Shown: positions 53,503 to 61,060 of the stretch, in pieces | How the letters are laid out: every line of letters starts with the position of its first letter | Numbering within the stretch: the first letter of the stretch is position 1 | Origin: Maricaulis parjimensis | GTDB taxonomy: Bacteria; Pseudomonadota; Alphaproteobacteria; Caulobacterales; Maricaulaceae | DNA: 64,000 nucleotides | Direction: 5' to 3' | NCBI RefSeq assembly: GCF_016817355.1 | Contig: NZ_JADOTT010000001.1 | Coordinates: forward strand, 546,072-610,071 | Made by a program: the position numbers and the translations under genes | The notes under the pieces: generated by a model | What the model was told of the DNA's origin: nothing | The model's database searches: none | The model's input: only the letters and a program-made list of their open reading frames with translations

Positions 53503-53844
53503 TCAGCCCCAGAACCAGCGCGCCAGGGCGGCGAAGACACCCAGCGTGAAAACCGGGACCGTGACGGGGATGACTTTCAGCGCCCAGCTTTCCGGCAGGA
53601 AGAAAACATCACGCTCCCAGCCCTCCGTGCGCCCGGTCATGCGGCAGGCCAGGGTTTGCAGGATGCAGGTGCCCTTGTTGAGCAGAATGCCGATCAGCAC
53701 AGCCATCGGCGCCACCATGGCCAGGGCCGCCCACAGGCCGCCATTTCCGGTCAGGGCATAGTGATAGAGCGGGATCAGCATGCCGACACACAGGATGACG
53801 ATCAGCGTGTGGACCAGGCGCAGGGTGAAGAGAGCGGCGGCCAT
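53503..53844 (-). CDS. Small membrane protein next to FMN-type glutamate synthase
   Basis: A 113-residue protein with three hydrophobic helices (about 8-28, 33-52 and 88-108) and a middle Cys-bearing loop (NKGTCILQTLACRMTGRTEGWERDVFFLPESW). No family is recognised. The ATG at 53844 lies 1 base after the stop of the glutamate-synthase-type gene, implying cotranslation; the longer frame upstream (to 53991) lies inside that gene. Confidence 0.65.
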   Translation of the reverse strand: MAAALFTLRLVHTLIVILCVGMLIPLYHYALTGNGGLWAALAMVAPMAVLIGILLNKGTCILQTLACRMTGRTEGWERDVFFLPESWALKVIPVTVPVFTLGVFAALARWFWG

Positions 53845-53845
53845 C

Positions 53846-55360
53846 TCAGACACGCGCCTCTGGATTATTGGCCGGGCGCGGCGGAATGGCGGGCAGGCTG
53901 GCCATGGGTACGGACCGTCCGTCACCCAGCACGATGCGAACATGATGCGGGCGCAATTCGCGCGGCTCGGCGACTCCGCAGGAATGCGCAATCATTTCCA
54001 CATGCTGGCGGATCGTGCGGGCATATTCCGCGACCTTCTCCGCCTTGTCCCGGACCACCAGGCCGCGCTGCAGCCGCTTGTCATGCGTCGTGATCCCGGT
54101 CGGGCAAGTATTGCGATGACATTTGAGCGCCTGGATACAGCCCAGCGAGAACATGAAACCGCGGGCACACTGAATGAAGTCGGCACCGGCGGCGATGGCC
54201 CAGGCCGCATGACCGGGTATCAGGAGTTTGCCAGAGGCGATGATCCGGATCCGGTCCTTCAGCCCGTATTGGTCCCGCAGGGCAACCAGCATGGGCAGGG
54301 CTTCGCGCAGGGGCAGGCCGACATTGTCCATCAGCGCCATCGGTGCCGCCCCGGTGCCGCCATCCCCGCCATCGACGGTGATGAAATCGGGCGCGCAGTC
54401 GATACCCCGGCGAGTAACGGCCTCGAACAGATCGTCCAGGAAGGCCGGATCGCTGATCACACCTTTGAAGCCACAGGGTTTTCCGGTGATCTCCCGGATA
54501 TGAACGATCATGTCCAGCAAGCCGTCTACAGTGTCGAATTCGGGATGCCGGTTGGGGGAAATGGAATCCCTTCCCGGCTCGATCCCGCGAATGGCGGCAA
54601 TTTCCGGCGTTACCTTGGCACCCGGCAGGATGCCACCCTTGCCGGGTTTGGCGCCCTGGGCGAGCTTGAGCTCGAACATGCGAACCTGATCATGCTTGGC
54701 GATGGCGCGGAGTTTTTCGTCACTCAGTCCGCCGCTCTCATCGCGGACGCCGTATTTGGCGGTGCCGATCTGGAAAACGATGTCGCAGCCGCCTTCCAGA
54801 TGCATGGGTGACAGACCACCCTCGCCCGTATTCATCCAGATGCCCGCCTTCGCGGCCCCGCGGGACAGCGCACGCACAGCCGGCTTGGACAGGGCGCCAT
54901 AGCTCATGCCGGAAATGTTGAAGAAGGACGGCGCATCAAAAGGTTGCCGCGCACCGGCACCGATGCGCAGGGGCTGTGTCTCGGCGGCATGATCATCCAG
55001 GGGCGGGAAGGGATGGTTGAGGAAGATCGCCGTTCCGGGCTTGTCCATTGGCTTGGTGGAGCCGAAGGGAATAGTCCCGCCTTCGCCACGGGCTGCGCGG
55101 TAGACCCATTCCCGCTCAGCGCGGTTGAAAGGGAGTTCCTCGCGATCAAGCGCAAAAAAGTACTGGCGGAAGAATTCGCCCAGATGGCTGAACAGGTTCC
55201 GGAACCGGCCGACCAGCGGATAGTTGCGCCGGACCGTGTCCCGCGTCTGGCTGATATCGATGATGTAGAAAACCAGCGCGACCAGGGCGAGCGCCCCCAG
55301 TACCAGGATAAAGCCCTGGGTCAGGACGTTCATGGCTTGCATCGCCCAGTTCGGCAGCAT
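53846..55360 (-). CDS. FMN-binding glutamate synthase family protein
   Basis: A 504-residue protein with an N-terminal membrane helix (GFILVLGALALVALVFYIID) followed by the glutamate-synthase FMN barrel: ISGMSYGALSKPAVRALSRGAAKAG, DGGDGGTGAAPMALMDNVGLPLREAL, LLIPGHAAWAIAAGADF and RNTCPTGITTHD with Cys residues for a 3Fe-4S-type site. The amidotransferase domain is missing, as in archaeal-type and stand-alone members whose in vivo reaction is unclear. It is 70 bases after grpE and coupled to a small membrane protein. Confidence 0.88.
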   Translation of the reverse strand: MLPNWAMQAMNVLTQGFILVLGALALVALVFYIIDISQTRDTVRRNYPLVGRFRNLFSHLGEFFRQYFFALDREELPFNRAEREWVYRAARGEGGTIPFGSTKPMDKPGTAIFLNHPFPPLDDHAAETQPLRIGAGARQPFDAPSFFNISGMSYGALSKPAVRALSRGAAKAGIWMNTGEGGLSPMHLEGGCDIVFQIGTAKYGVRDESGGLSDEKLRAIAKHDQVRMFELKLAQGAKPGKGGILPGAKVTPEIAAIRGIEPGRDSISPNRHPEFDTVDGLLDMIVHIREITGKPCGFKGVISDPAFLDDLFEAVTRRGIDCAPDFITVDGGDGGTGAAPMALMDNVGLPLREALPMLVALRDQYGLKDRIRIIASGKLLIPGHAAWAIAAGADFIQCARGFMFSLGCIQALKCHRNTCPTGITTHDKRLQRGLVVRDKAEKVAEYARTIRQHVEMIAHSCGVAEPRELRPHHVRIVLGDGRSVPMASLPAIPPRPANNPEARV

Positions 55361-55429
55361 GTGGTGTCTCCCCCGAATAAGGGGCCATCATGTCCGAGCT
55401 TGGCCGCTCTGGCGAGCCGGCTTTGCGGA

Positions 55430-56029
55430 TCAGGCCTTCAGGTCGACATTGCCGCCCGCATCACCGGTCGGGCTGCCACCGGGTTGGCCAGCGGAGACAG
55501 CGACCATGGCGGCGCGAAGCGTGCGATCGCCGATCACGAAACCGGTTTGCATGACATTGGCGATCTTGCCGGAAGGCTGGTCGGACGGGATCTGGGCGAC
55601 GGCCTGGTGACGGTTCGGGTCGAACACATCTCCGGGCGCCGGATCGATCATTTTCACGCCATGCCGCTCCATCTTGGAGAGCAGCGATTTCTCGGTCATG
55701 GCGATGCCCTCGACCAGGTTTCTCAAACCTTCGGAGGCAGTTTCCAGCTGTTCCGGATCCAGGGCAGCCAGGGCGCGGGAGAGGTTGTCCGCCACATCCA
55801 GCATGTCTTTGGCGAAATTCGACACGGAATAGACCCGGGCGTCCGAGATTTCCTTTTCGGCACGGCGGCGCGTGTTCTGGGCGTCGGCCAGGGCGCGCAG
55901 CTTGTCGTCGCGCAGCGTGTCGATCTCGGCGGTCAGCTCGGCGATCACCGCTTCGGGCGACGTGGCGTCTGCCTCGGTGGTGGCCTCTTCGGCTTCGGTT
56001 TCCGGCGTGATGTTTTCGTTCTCGCTCAT
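55430..56029 (-). CDS. grpE: Nucleotide exchange factor GrpE
   Basis: A 199-residue co-chaperone that releases ADP from DnaK. The N-terminus is acidic and Thr/Glu-rich, then comes the long dimerisation helix (IDTLRDDKLRALADAQNTRRRAEKEISDARVYSVSNFAKDMLDVADNLSRAL) and the beta-sheet head (GVKMIDPAPGDVFDPNRHQAV). ATG 56029 is preferred; a GTG at 56041 would add four residues and overlap the hrcA stop. It is downstream of hrcA. Confidence 0.96.
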   Translation of the reverse strand: MSENENITPETEAEEATTEADATSPEAVIAELTAEIDTLRDDKLRALADAQNTRRRAEKEISDARVYSVSNFAKDMLDVADNLSRALAALDPEQLETASEGLRNLVEGIAMTEKSLLSKMERHGVKMIDPAPGDVFDPNRHQAVAQIPSDQPSGKIANVMQTGFVIGDRTLRAAMVAVSAGQPGGSPTGDAGGNVDLKA

Positions 56030-56037
56030 GGTCTTCT

Positions 56038-57111
56038 TCACTCTCGTCGCGTGCCGTCCAGGATCTGGCCGACGACACGGGCTGTGTAATCGACCAGCGG
56101 AATAACACGGGCATAGTTCAAACGCGTGGGGCCAATTACACCCAGCGCGCCGATGATTTCCTGTTCCGAATTCATATAGGGAGCCACGATCACGCTTGAA
56201 CCCGACAGGCTGAACAAGGGATTTTCCGCACCAATGAAGAGGCGGACGCCATCCCCGTCGCGCGCCTTGTCCAGAAGGGTGATCAGCTCTTCCTTGCGCT
56301 CGATATCCTCGAACAGCATGCGGATGCGTTCCAGATCACTCGCCGCATCCACGCTTTCCAGCAGACGGGCCTGGCCGCGCACGATCAGGGCGCGGTCATC
56401 CTTGCGGCCGGTCCAGTCGGCCAGCCCCTGCTTCACCAGGGTTTCTGCCGCTGTGTCGAGTTGGGCCCGGCGCTCGTCGATCTCCTGGGCGATGGCCTTT
56501 CGGGCCTCGTCCAGGCTGCGGCCCTTCAGGCGCGCGGAGAGGTAATTGCCCGCTTCCACCAGCGTGGCCGGGAACATGCCTTCCGGTGTCCGCATCAGCC
56601 GGTTTTCAACCGATCCATCCTCGAAGACGAGAATGCCGAGCACTTCCTGCGCTGAGAGCGGGACAAATTCGACATGGCGCAGCGGCGCTTCCCGCTTGGG
56701 CGTCACCACAAGCCCGGCTCCGCCCGCCAGCCCGCTAAGCAGGGAAGAGGCCTCCGACAGAAGGTCCTGTGTCGTGCGGCCGGAGCGCACCACCTTGCCC
56801 TCGATCGCCTTGCGTTCATCCGCACTCAGCTCGCCGACCTGCAACAGACCGTCCACGAAGAGGCGCAGACCGGCATGGGTCGGCATGCGTCCGGCGCTGG
56901 AATGGGGCGCGGTCAACAGGCCCAGCTGGGCCAGATCGGCCATCGTGTTCCGGATCGAGGCCGGGGACAGGGTGAGATTGCCGGCCTGGGACAGGGTTCG
57001 CGACCCGACCGGTTCGCCCGAGCGCAGATAGGCTTCCACGATCTCTCGGAAGATCGTGCGCATGCGGTCATCGAGGGCGGCCAGTGCCGATGCGTGCGGG
57101 GTCGGGCTCAT
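56038..57111 (-). CDS. hrcA: Heat-inducible transcription repressor HrcA
   Basis: A 357-residue repressor that binds CIRCE elements (usually before groESL or dnaK). The winged-helix N-terminus [27 protein letters not shown] and the C-terminal GAF-like part ([40 protein letters not shown]) are typical. No CIRCE palindrome is seen upstream of hrcA or dnaK in this window, so its targets are probably elsewhere. It is divergent from rph by 128 bp. Confidence 0.96.
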   Translation of the reverse strand: MSPTPHASALAALDDRMRTIFREIVEAYLRSGEPVGSRTLSQAGNLTLSPASIRNTMADLAQLGLLTAPHSSAGRMPTHAGLRLFVDGLLQVGELSADERKAIEGKVVRSGRTTQDLLSEASSLLSGLAGGAGLVVTPKREAPLRHVEFVPLSAQEVLGILVFEDGSVENRLMRTPEGMFPATLVEAGNYLSARLKGRSLDEARKAIAQEIDERRAQLDTAAETLVKQGLADWTGRKDDRALIVRGQARLLESVDAASDLERIRMLFEDIERKEELITLLDKARDGDGVRLFIGAENPLFSLSGSSVIVAPYMNSEQEIIGALGVIGPTRLNYARVIPLVDYTARVVGQILDGTRRE

Positions 57112-57239
57112 ATCCCTGAATTAGTCGTGCCCGGCACAAGGTTCAATTCCTATTGGCGCAGGCGTGTTTGTCGCCGGCGCTTGAAGCGGGCGGCGCATCC
57201 GTCTACCAGCCTAGACCAACAACAATCCGGAGAGACGAT

Positions 57240-57956
57240 ATGAGACCGATGGGACGGGCACGCGATGCGATGCGGGCTGTAACGCTGGAAGCGGGCGCTT
57301 CCCTGTATGCGGAAGGTTCCTGCCTGGCCCGGTTCGGCGGGACACATGTCCTGTGTACGGCCTCGATCGAGGAAAGCGTCCCGCCCTGGCTGCGCGGTGG
57401 CGGCAAGGGCTGGGTGACGGCGGAATACGGCATGCTGCCGCGCTCCACCCATACGCGTTCGCGCCGGGAGGCGGCGGCCGGCAAACAGTCCGGCCGCACC
57501 CAGGAAATCCAGCGCCTGATCGGCCGCTCCCTGCGCGCCGTGGTCGATCTGAAAGCCCTCGGTGAGCGCCAGATCACGATCGATTGTGACGTGCTGCAGG
57601 CTGATGGCGGCACGCGTACGGCCGCGATCACCGGCGCCTGGGTGGCGCTGAAACAGGCGACCAATTACCTCATCGAGGAAGGCGTGCTGAAAACCGATCC
57701 GGTCTATGGCCAGCTGGCCGCGATTTCCTGCGGCGTGATCGACGGGGAAACCCGGCTGGATCTGGAATATGAGGAAGATCGCCGCGCCGAAGCGGATGCG
57801 AATTTTGTGCTGACGGATAATGGCGGTATCGTTGAAATTCAGGCGACGGCCGAAGACAAGCCGATCCCGGAGAGCGATTTCACCGAATTGTTCTCGCTGG
57901 CCAAGGCCGGTGTTGCGGATCTGTGTGCCATGCAGATGGCGGCTCTGAAGGCCTGA
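57240..57956 (+). CDS. rph: Ribonuclease PH
   Basis: A 238-residue phosphorolytic exonuclease that trims tRNA 3' ends and rRNA. It starts [11 protein letters not shown], has [42 protein letters not shown] with catalytic Arg residues, and [45 protein letters not shown] 57240 with GGAGAGA upstream is chosen though the frame is open upstream. Just after its stop is a strongly structured element (57990-58079). Confidence 0.96.
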   Translation: MRPMGRARDAMRAVTLEAGASLYAEGSCLARFGGTHVLCTASIEESVPPWLRGGGKGWVTAEYGMLPRSTHTRSRREAAAGKQSGRTQEIQRLIGRSLRAVVDLKALGERQITIDCDVLQADGGTRTAAITGAWVALKQATNYLIEEGVLKTDPVYGQLAAISCGVIDGETRLDLEYEEDRRAEADANFVLTDNGGIVEIQATAEDKPIPESDFTELFSLAKAGVADLCAMQMAALKA

Positions 57957-57989
57957 GCCACGGACTGCGCCGGGCAACCGGCGAAGAAA

Positions 57990-58112
57990 CAGACGGCGGG
58001 AGCGCGCTGGGGGGCTGAAAACGGCCCGCAAGGCTACTCTTGGGAAGGGGCGACCTTGCAGGCCCGCCCCCGCCGTCTGACCCGTCCGGTTTGACCCGGC
58101 CGGATTTCCTTT
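57990..58112 (+). other. Structured intergenic element with terminator-like end, downstream of rph
   Basis: CAGACGGCGGG (57990-58000) pairs perfectly with CCCGCCGTCTG (58069-58079), extended by a GCG/CGC step after one mismatch; inside, GGCC-c-GCAAGG (58023-58033) pairs with CCTTGC-a-GGCC (58054-58064). A 5-bp hairpin (TCCGG / CCGGA, 58085-58104) followed by TTTCCTTT comes next. The unit could be a small RNA or the 3' structure of rph mRNA. It does not show the conserved motifs of SRP RNA or RNase P RNA. Confidence 0.55.
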
Positions 58113-58124
58113 GGATCACCGCGC

Positions 58125-58361
58125 CTATTCGGCAGCGTCGCGATCCTCCTCATCCTCTTCATCGTCGAAACTCAGCAGATCGCCAGGTTGGCAGCCGAGT
58201 TCGCGGCAGAGCGCCTCCAGGGTGGAGAAGCGGACCGCTTTGGCCTTGCCCGTCTTGAGGATGGACAGATTGGCCATGGTGATGCCGACTCGGTCGCAGA
58301 GTTCCGTCAGCGACATGCGGCGCTCGAGGAGCATTCGGTCAAGGGTGACGCGGATGGGCAT
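58125..58361 (-). CDS. XRE-type (YozG-like) helix-turn-helix regulator
   Basis: A 78-residue DNA-binding protein. The helix-turn-helix is LERRMSLTELCDRVGITMANLSILKTGKAKAVRFSTLEALCRELGCQPGDLL, with a short acidic tail (FDDEEDEEDRDAAE). This compact type is the usual partner of DUF2975 membrane proteins. Here it lies 13 bases downstream of the DUF2975 gene, and operator-like dyads at 59194-59271 face the 38-residue peptide gene; autoregulation of the whole module is likely (inference). Confidence 0.9.
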   Translation of the reverse strand: MPIRVTLDRMLLERRMSLTELCDRVGITMANLSILKTGKAKAVRFSTLEALCRELGCQPGDLLSFDDEEDEEDRDAAE

Positions 58362-58374
58362 GGTCAGCGTCTCC

Positions 58375-58923
58375 CTAAATCGTCAGTTTTTGTTCTTGGC
58401 GCATTTTCGCACCTTCGCGGAAGACTTCCGCGAGTACCAGCAGGGCTGCCACCGCAAACCAGGCGCCCAGGTCGATATTCGCCGTCGCCGTCAGCTCCAG
58501 ACCACCGATCACCGGCTGGTCGAGCATGGTCAATAGCATGGCCACAGCGCCCTGCGTGACGTGGCGCAGGATCTGATAGCCACCGATCGCCAGGGCGATC
58601 ACCCGCAAATGCCCTGCATTTTCAGGCACAAAGGGGTCACCCGTAATCAGGGTGGCAAAAATCCGGCGCAGGCGGTCGATCACGATCATGAAGGCAATGA
58701 TCTCCGCCACGAGGATGGGGAAGATCCAGCCATGATTGCGGATCAGCTGCAGCAATTCCGATATCGGGCCGGGCGAATAACCCAGCAAATCCATCACCAG
58801 CGTCGCTCCGGCCGCGAGAATGACCAGCGCCGCAAAGGCGAGTAACGCCCAGGCGATATACCAGACGATGTCGAGCACCACCTTGATGATGGAGGCTAGT
58901 GAGCCTTGGCCCAGTGTTTTCAT
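58375..58923 (-). CDS. DUF2975 membrane protein
   Basis: A 182-residue protein with four hydrophobic helices (about 12-41, 60-80, 107-125 and 142-166; the first reads VVLDIVWYIAWALLAFAALVILAAGATLVMDLLGY). It matches DUF2975, found next to small helix-turn-helix regulators. Its function is unknown; membrane sensing or quality control has been guessed. It is between the 38-residue peptide gene (75 bases upstream) and the XRE gene. Confidence 0.85.
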   Translation of the reverse strand: MKTLGQGSLASIIKVVLDIVWYIAWALLAFAALVILAAGATLVMDLLGYSPGPISELLQLIRNHGWIFPILVAEIIAFMIVIDRLRRIFATLITGDPFVPENAGHLRVIALAIGGYQILRHVTQGAVAMLLTMLDQPVIGGLELTATANIDLGAWFAVAALLVLAEVFREGAKMRQEQKLTI

Positions 58924-58998
58924 GCCCGCCCCTTCCCGTTTCGCAGATGAGGCCTGTGAACGGCACTCCGTTCGTCAGGCCTCACCCGTCCTTAGCAA

Positions 58999-59115
58999 TC
59001 ATGCAGCAACCGGGGCAATTGCGTAGAACGCACCGGCGGCAACCGAAACCAGCAGCATCACATTGACCGCAATCGAAGCGACCGTGCGAAAGCTGGAATT
59101 GTTGGACCTGACCAT
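58999..59115 (-). CDS. 38-residue single-helix membrane peptide
   Basis: ATG at 59115 gives MVRSNNSSFRTVASIAVNVM and then a hydrophobic stretch, in total 38 codons, with one membrane helix from about residue 14 to 36 and a basic/polar N-terminus. It has a ribosome-binding site (AAAGGA about 8 bases upstream). It lies just downstream of the dyad array and upstream of the DUF2975-XRE pair on the same strand, so the three likely form one operon. Family is unknown. Confidence 0.6.
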   Translation of the reverse strand: MVRSNNSSFRTVASIAVNVMLLVSVAAGAFYAIAPVAA

Positions 59116-59193
59116 TTCCTGTTTCCTTTCTCTTGTATCTGACCAATTCACGTTATCTGTCTTGCGTGTGGGACGGTGTCTCCCGTCCTTGTT

Positions 59194-59271
59194 GTTTATC
59201 GATAAACGGAATGATCCGGGGGCGCAAGCAAAAAATATCGTTTTTCGATATGAATTTTTCGAAAGGCGATA
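59194..59271. promoter_or_regulatory. Operator array: TATCG / CGATA dyads
   Basis: Three related dyads: GTTTATCGATAAAC (59194-59207, perfect palindrome), TATCG-TTTTT-CGATA (59236-59250; also flanked by A and T for ATATCG/CGATAT) and TTTCG-AAAGG-CGATA (59257-59271). The last two have centres 21 bp apart, two turns of the helix, so the same face. They lie between rdgB and the 38-residue peptide gene and probably bind the XRE regulator (inference). Confidence 0.6.
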
Positions 59272-59294
59272 AGAAACCGGAGCGGATGAGGTCT

Positions 59295-59885
59295 ATGAGC
59301 GAGCGCGAAACCTGGGTGTTGGCAAGCCATAATGCGGGTAAAATCAAAGAGTTGACGGCAATTCTGGCGCCTTTCGGCATTGCTCTGAAAAGCGCGGCTG
59401 AACTCGATTTGCCCGAGCCGGAGGAGACGGAATCCAGCTTTGAAGGCAATGCGGCGCTCAAGGCGAAGGCGGCCTGCGAGGCCACCGGCCTGGTCTGTCT
59501 GGCCGATGATTCCGGCCTCGCCGTGGATGCGCTGGACGGTGCGCCGGGCATTTATTCCGCGCGCTGGGCGGGTGAACCGCGCGATTTCCAGCGGGCCATG
59601 CAGCGCGTGCAGGACGAGCTGGGGGACAGCGCGGACCGGACGGCCCGTTTTGTCTGTGTGATTGCTCTCGCCCGGCCTGACGGTTCTGTGGCGCACTATC
59701 GGGGAGAGGTCGTGGGCGAGATCGTCTGGCCACCCCGGGGCGATGGCGGGTTCGGCTATGATCCGGTCTTCCAGCCGCAAGGCGAGACGCGGAGCTTCTC
59801 CCAGATGACCCCCGAAGAGAAACGGGCGCTCAGCCATCGCGGCCGGGCGCTGGACGCCATGATCCGGGCCGAGTTCAAGGCGTGA
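59295..59885 (+). CDS. rdgB: XTP/dITP diphosphatase (RdgB/HAM1)
   Basis: A 196-residue pyrophosphatase that clears ITP and XTP from the nucleotide pool. Motifs: WVLASHNAGKIKELTAIL, LADDSGLAVDALDGAPGIYSARWAG and GGFGYDPVFQ, with MTPEEKRALSHRGRAL at the end. ATG 59295 (or 59286) fits the family; the longer upstream frame runs through the operator array and has no similarity. GTGA overlap with hemW. Confidence 0.96.
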   Translation: MSERETWVLASHNAGKIKELTAILAPFGIALKSAAELDLPEPEETESSFEGNAALKAKAACEATGLVCLADDSGLAVDALDGAPGIYSARWAGEPRDFQRAMQRVQDELGDSADRTARFVCVIALARPDGSVAHYRGEVVGEIVWPPRGDGGFGYDPVFQPQGETRSFSQMTPEEKRALSHRGRALDAMIRAEFKA

Positions 59886-61060
59886 CGGCCAGTCCTTCGG
59901 ATACGGCACCGGCCGGTGGTGATCTCAGTGGGGCGCTGGGGCTCTATGTCCATTGGCCCTATTGCGCACGGATCTGTCCCTATTGCGATTTCAACGTCTA
60001 CCGGCCGCGCAATGATGGTGAAGCCCTGCTGGAGGCCATTCTGCAGGACATGGCCGTCTGGCGGGAGCGCACTGGTCCGCGCCCGCTCGTGAGCCTGCAT
60101 TTCGGCGGTGGCACGCCCTCCCTGATGACCCAGGCGAAGCTGTCCCGGGTGATCGAAACGGCGGACCGGCTCTGGGGCCTGGCGTCCGGCGCGGAGATCG
60201 GCCTGGAAGCCAATCCCAAGGACCAGGCGGGCTTTGCCGACATGGCCGCGGCCGGGATCAACCGTCTGTCCCTGGGCGTGCAGAGCTTTGATGATGAGGC
60301 CCTGGTCTCGCTGGGCCGGGATCATGATGCGAAAATGGGGCAGGCGTCCATTGATGCGGCCCAGTCCGCCTTTGCGCGGGTGTCTCTCGACCTGATCTAT
60401 GCCCGGGCCGGGCAGTCCGCGACTGACTGGGAAGGTGAGCTGAGCATCGCCCTGGCCAGTGGTGTCGGCCATCTCTCCCCCTACCAGTTGACCATCGAAC
60501 CCGCGACAGCCTTTGGCAAACGCGTGGAGCGCGGTGAGACGCTGGCGGTCAATGATGATGCAGGCGCTGATCTGTATGAACTGACCCAAAGCCTGTGCGA
60601 GGCGGCCGGATTTCCCGCCTATGAGATTTCCAATCATGCCCGCTCCGTGGCGGACCAGTCCGTCCATAACCGTCTCTACTGGGCGGGCGGTGACTGGATC
60701 GGCGTGGGACCGGGCGCGCATGGCCGGCTGGGCCGGGCCTCGGCCGGTGGCCGGATCAGCAGCGAGGCTTTGCGACGGCCGGACGCCTATGCAACCGGCC
60801 CCCAGCGGCATGAAGAGACAGGCTTGTCGGCGCATGAGGAAGCCGCCGAGCGCGTTCTCATGGGCCTGCGCGTGAGCGAAGGGCTCGATCGTCGTGTGCT
60901 GCGGGCGGCCACCGGGCTGGATGTGGACCTGTCAGGCCTCGAGCGCATGCAGGCCCAGGGCCTTGTCCGCACGCAGGGTGACCATGTGGCGCTGTCCGGC
61001 GATGGCCGGCTCCTGGCGGATGGTGTGTCCGGTGAACTGGTGCCCGATGAAGAGGCCTAG
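59882..61060 (+). CDS. hemW: Radical SAM protein HemW (HemN-like)
   Basis: A 392-residue radical SAM protein. Cys28, Cys32 and Cys35 (CARICPYCDF) bind the 4Fe-4S cluster; SLHFGGGTPSLM and SLGVQSFDDEAL follow. HemW is thought to insert haem into respiratory enzymes rather than act as coproporphyrinogen dehydrogenase; the family has no fourth HemN Cys pattern here. The start is GTG in a GTGA overlap with rdgB, the conserved rdgB-hemW order. It converges on the lpoA-like gene. Confidence 0.93.
   Translation: MTASPSDTAPAGGDLSGALGLYVHWPYCARICPYCDFNVYRPRNDGEALLEAILQDMAVWRERTGPRPLVSLHFGGGTPSLMTQAKLSRVIETADRLWGLASGAEIGLEANPKDQAGFADMAAAGINRLSLGVQSFDDEALVSLGRDHDAKMGQASIDAAQSAFARVSLDLIYARAGQSATDWEGELSIALASGVGHLSPYQLTIEPATAFGKRVERGETLAVNDDAGADLYELTQSLCEAAGFPAYEISNHARSVADQSVHNRLYWAGGDWIGVGPGAHGRLGRASAGGRISSEALRRPDAYATGPQRHEETGLSAHEEAAERVLMGLRVSEGLDRRVLRAATGLDVDLSGLERMQAQGLVRTQGDHVALSGDGRLLADGVSGELVPDEEA

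Noticed and set aside
57128-57150. tRNA T-arm-like GGTTCAATTCC before hrcA
   Set aside because: Only three base pairs could flank the loop and no acceptor or anticodon arm is present.
57112-57239. CIRCE element between hrcA and rph
   Set aside because: No TTAGCACTC-N9-GAGTGCTAA or near match on either strand.
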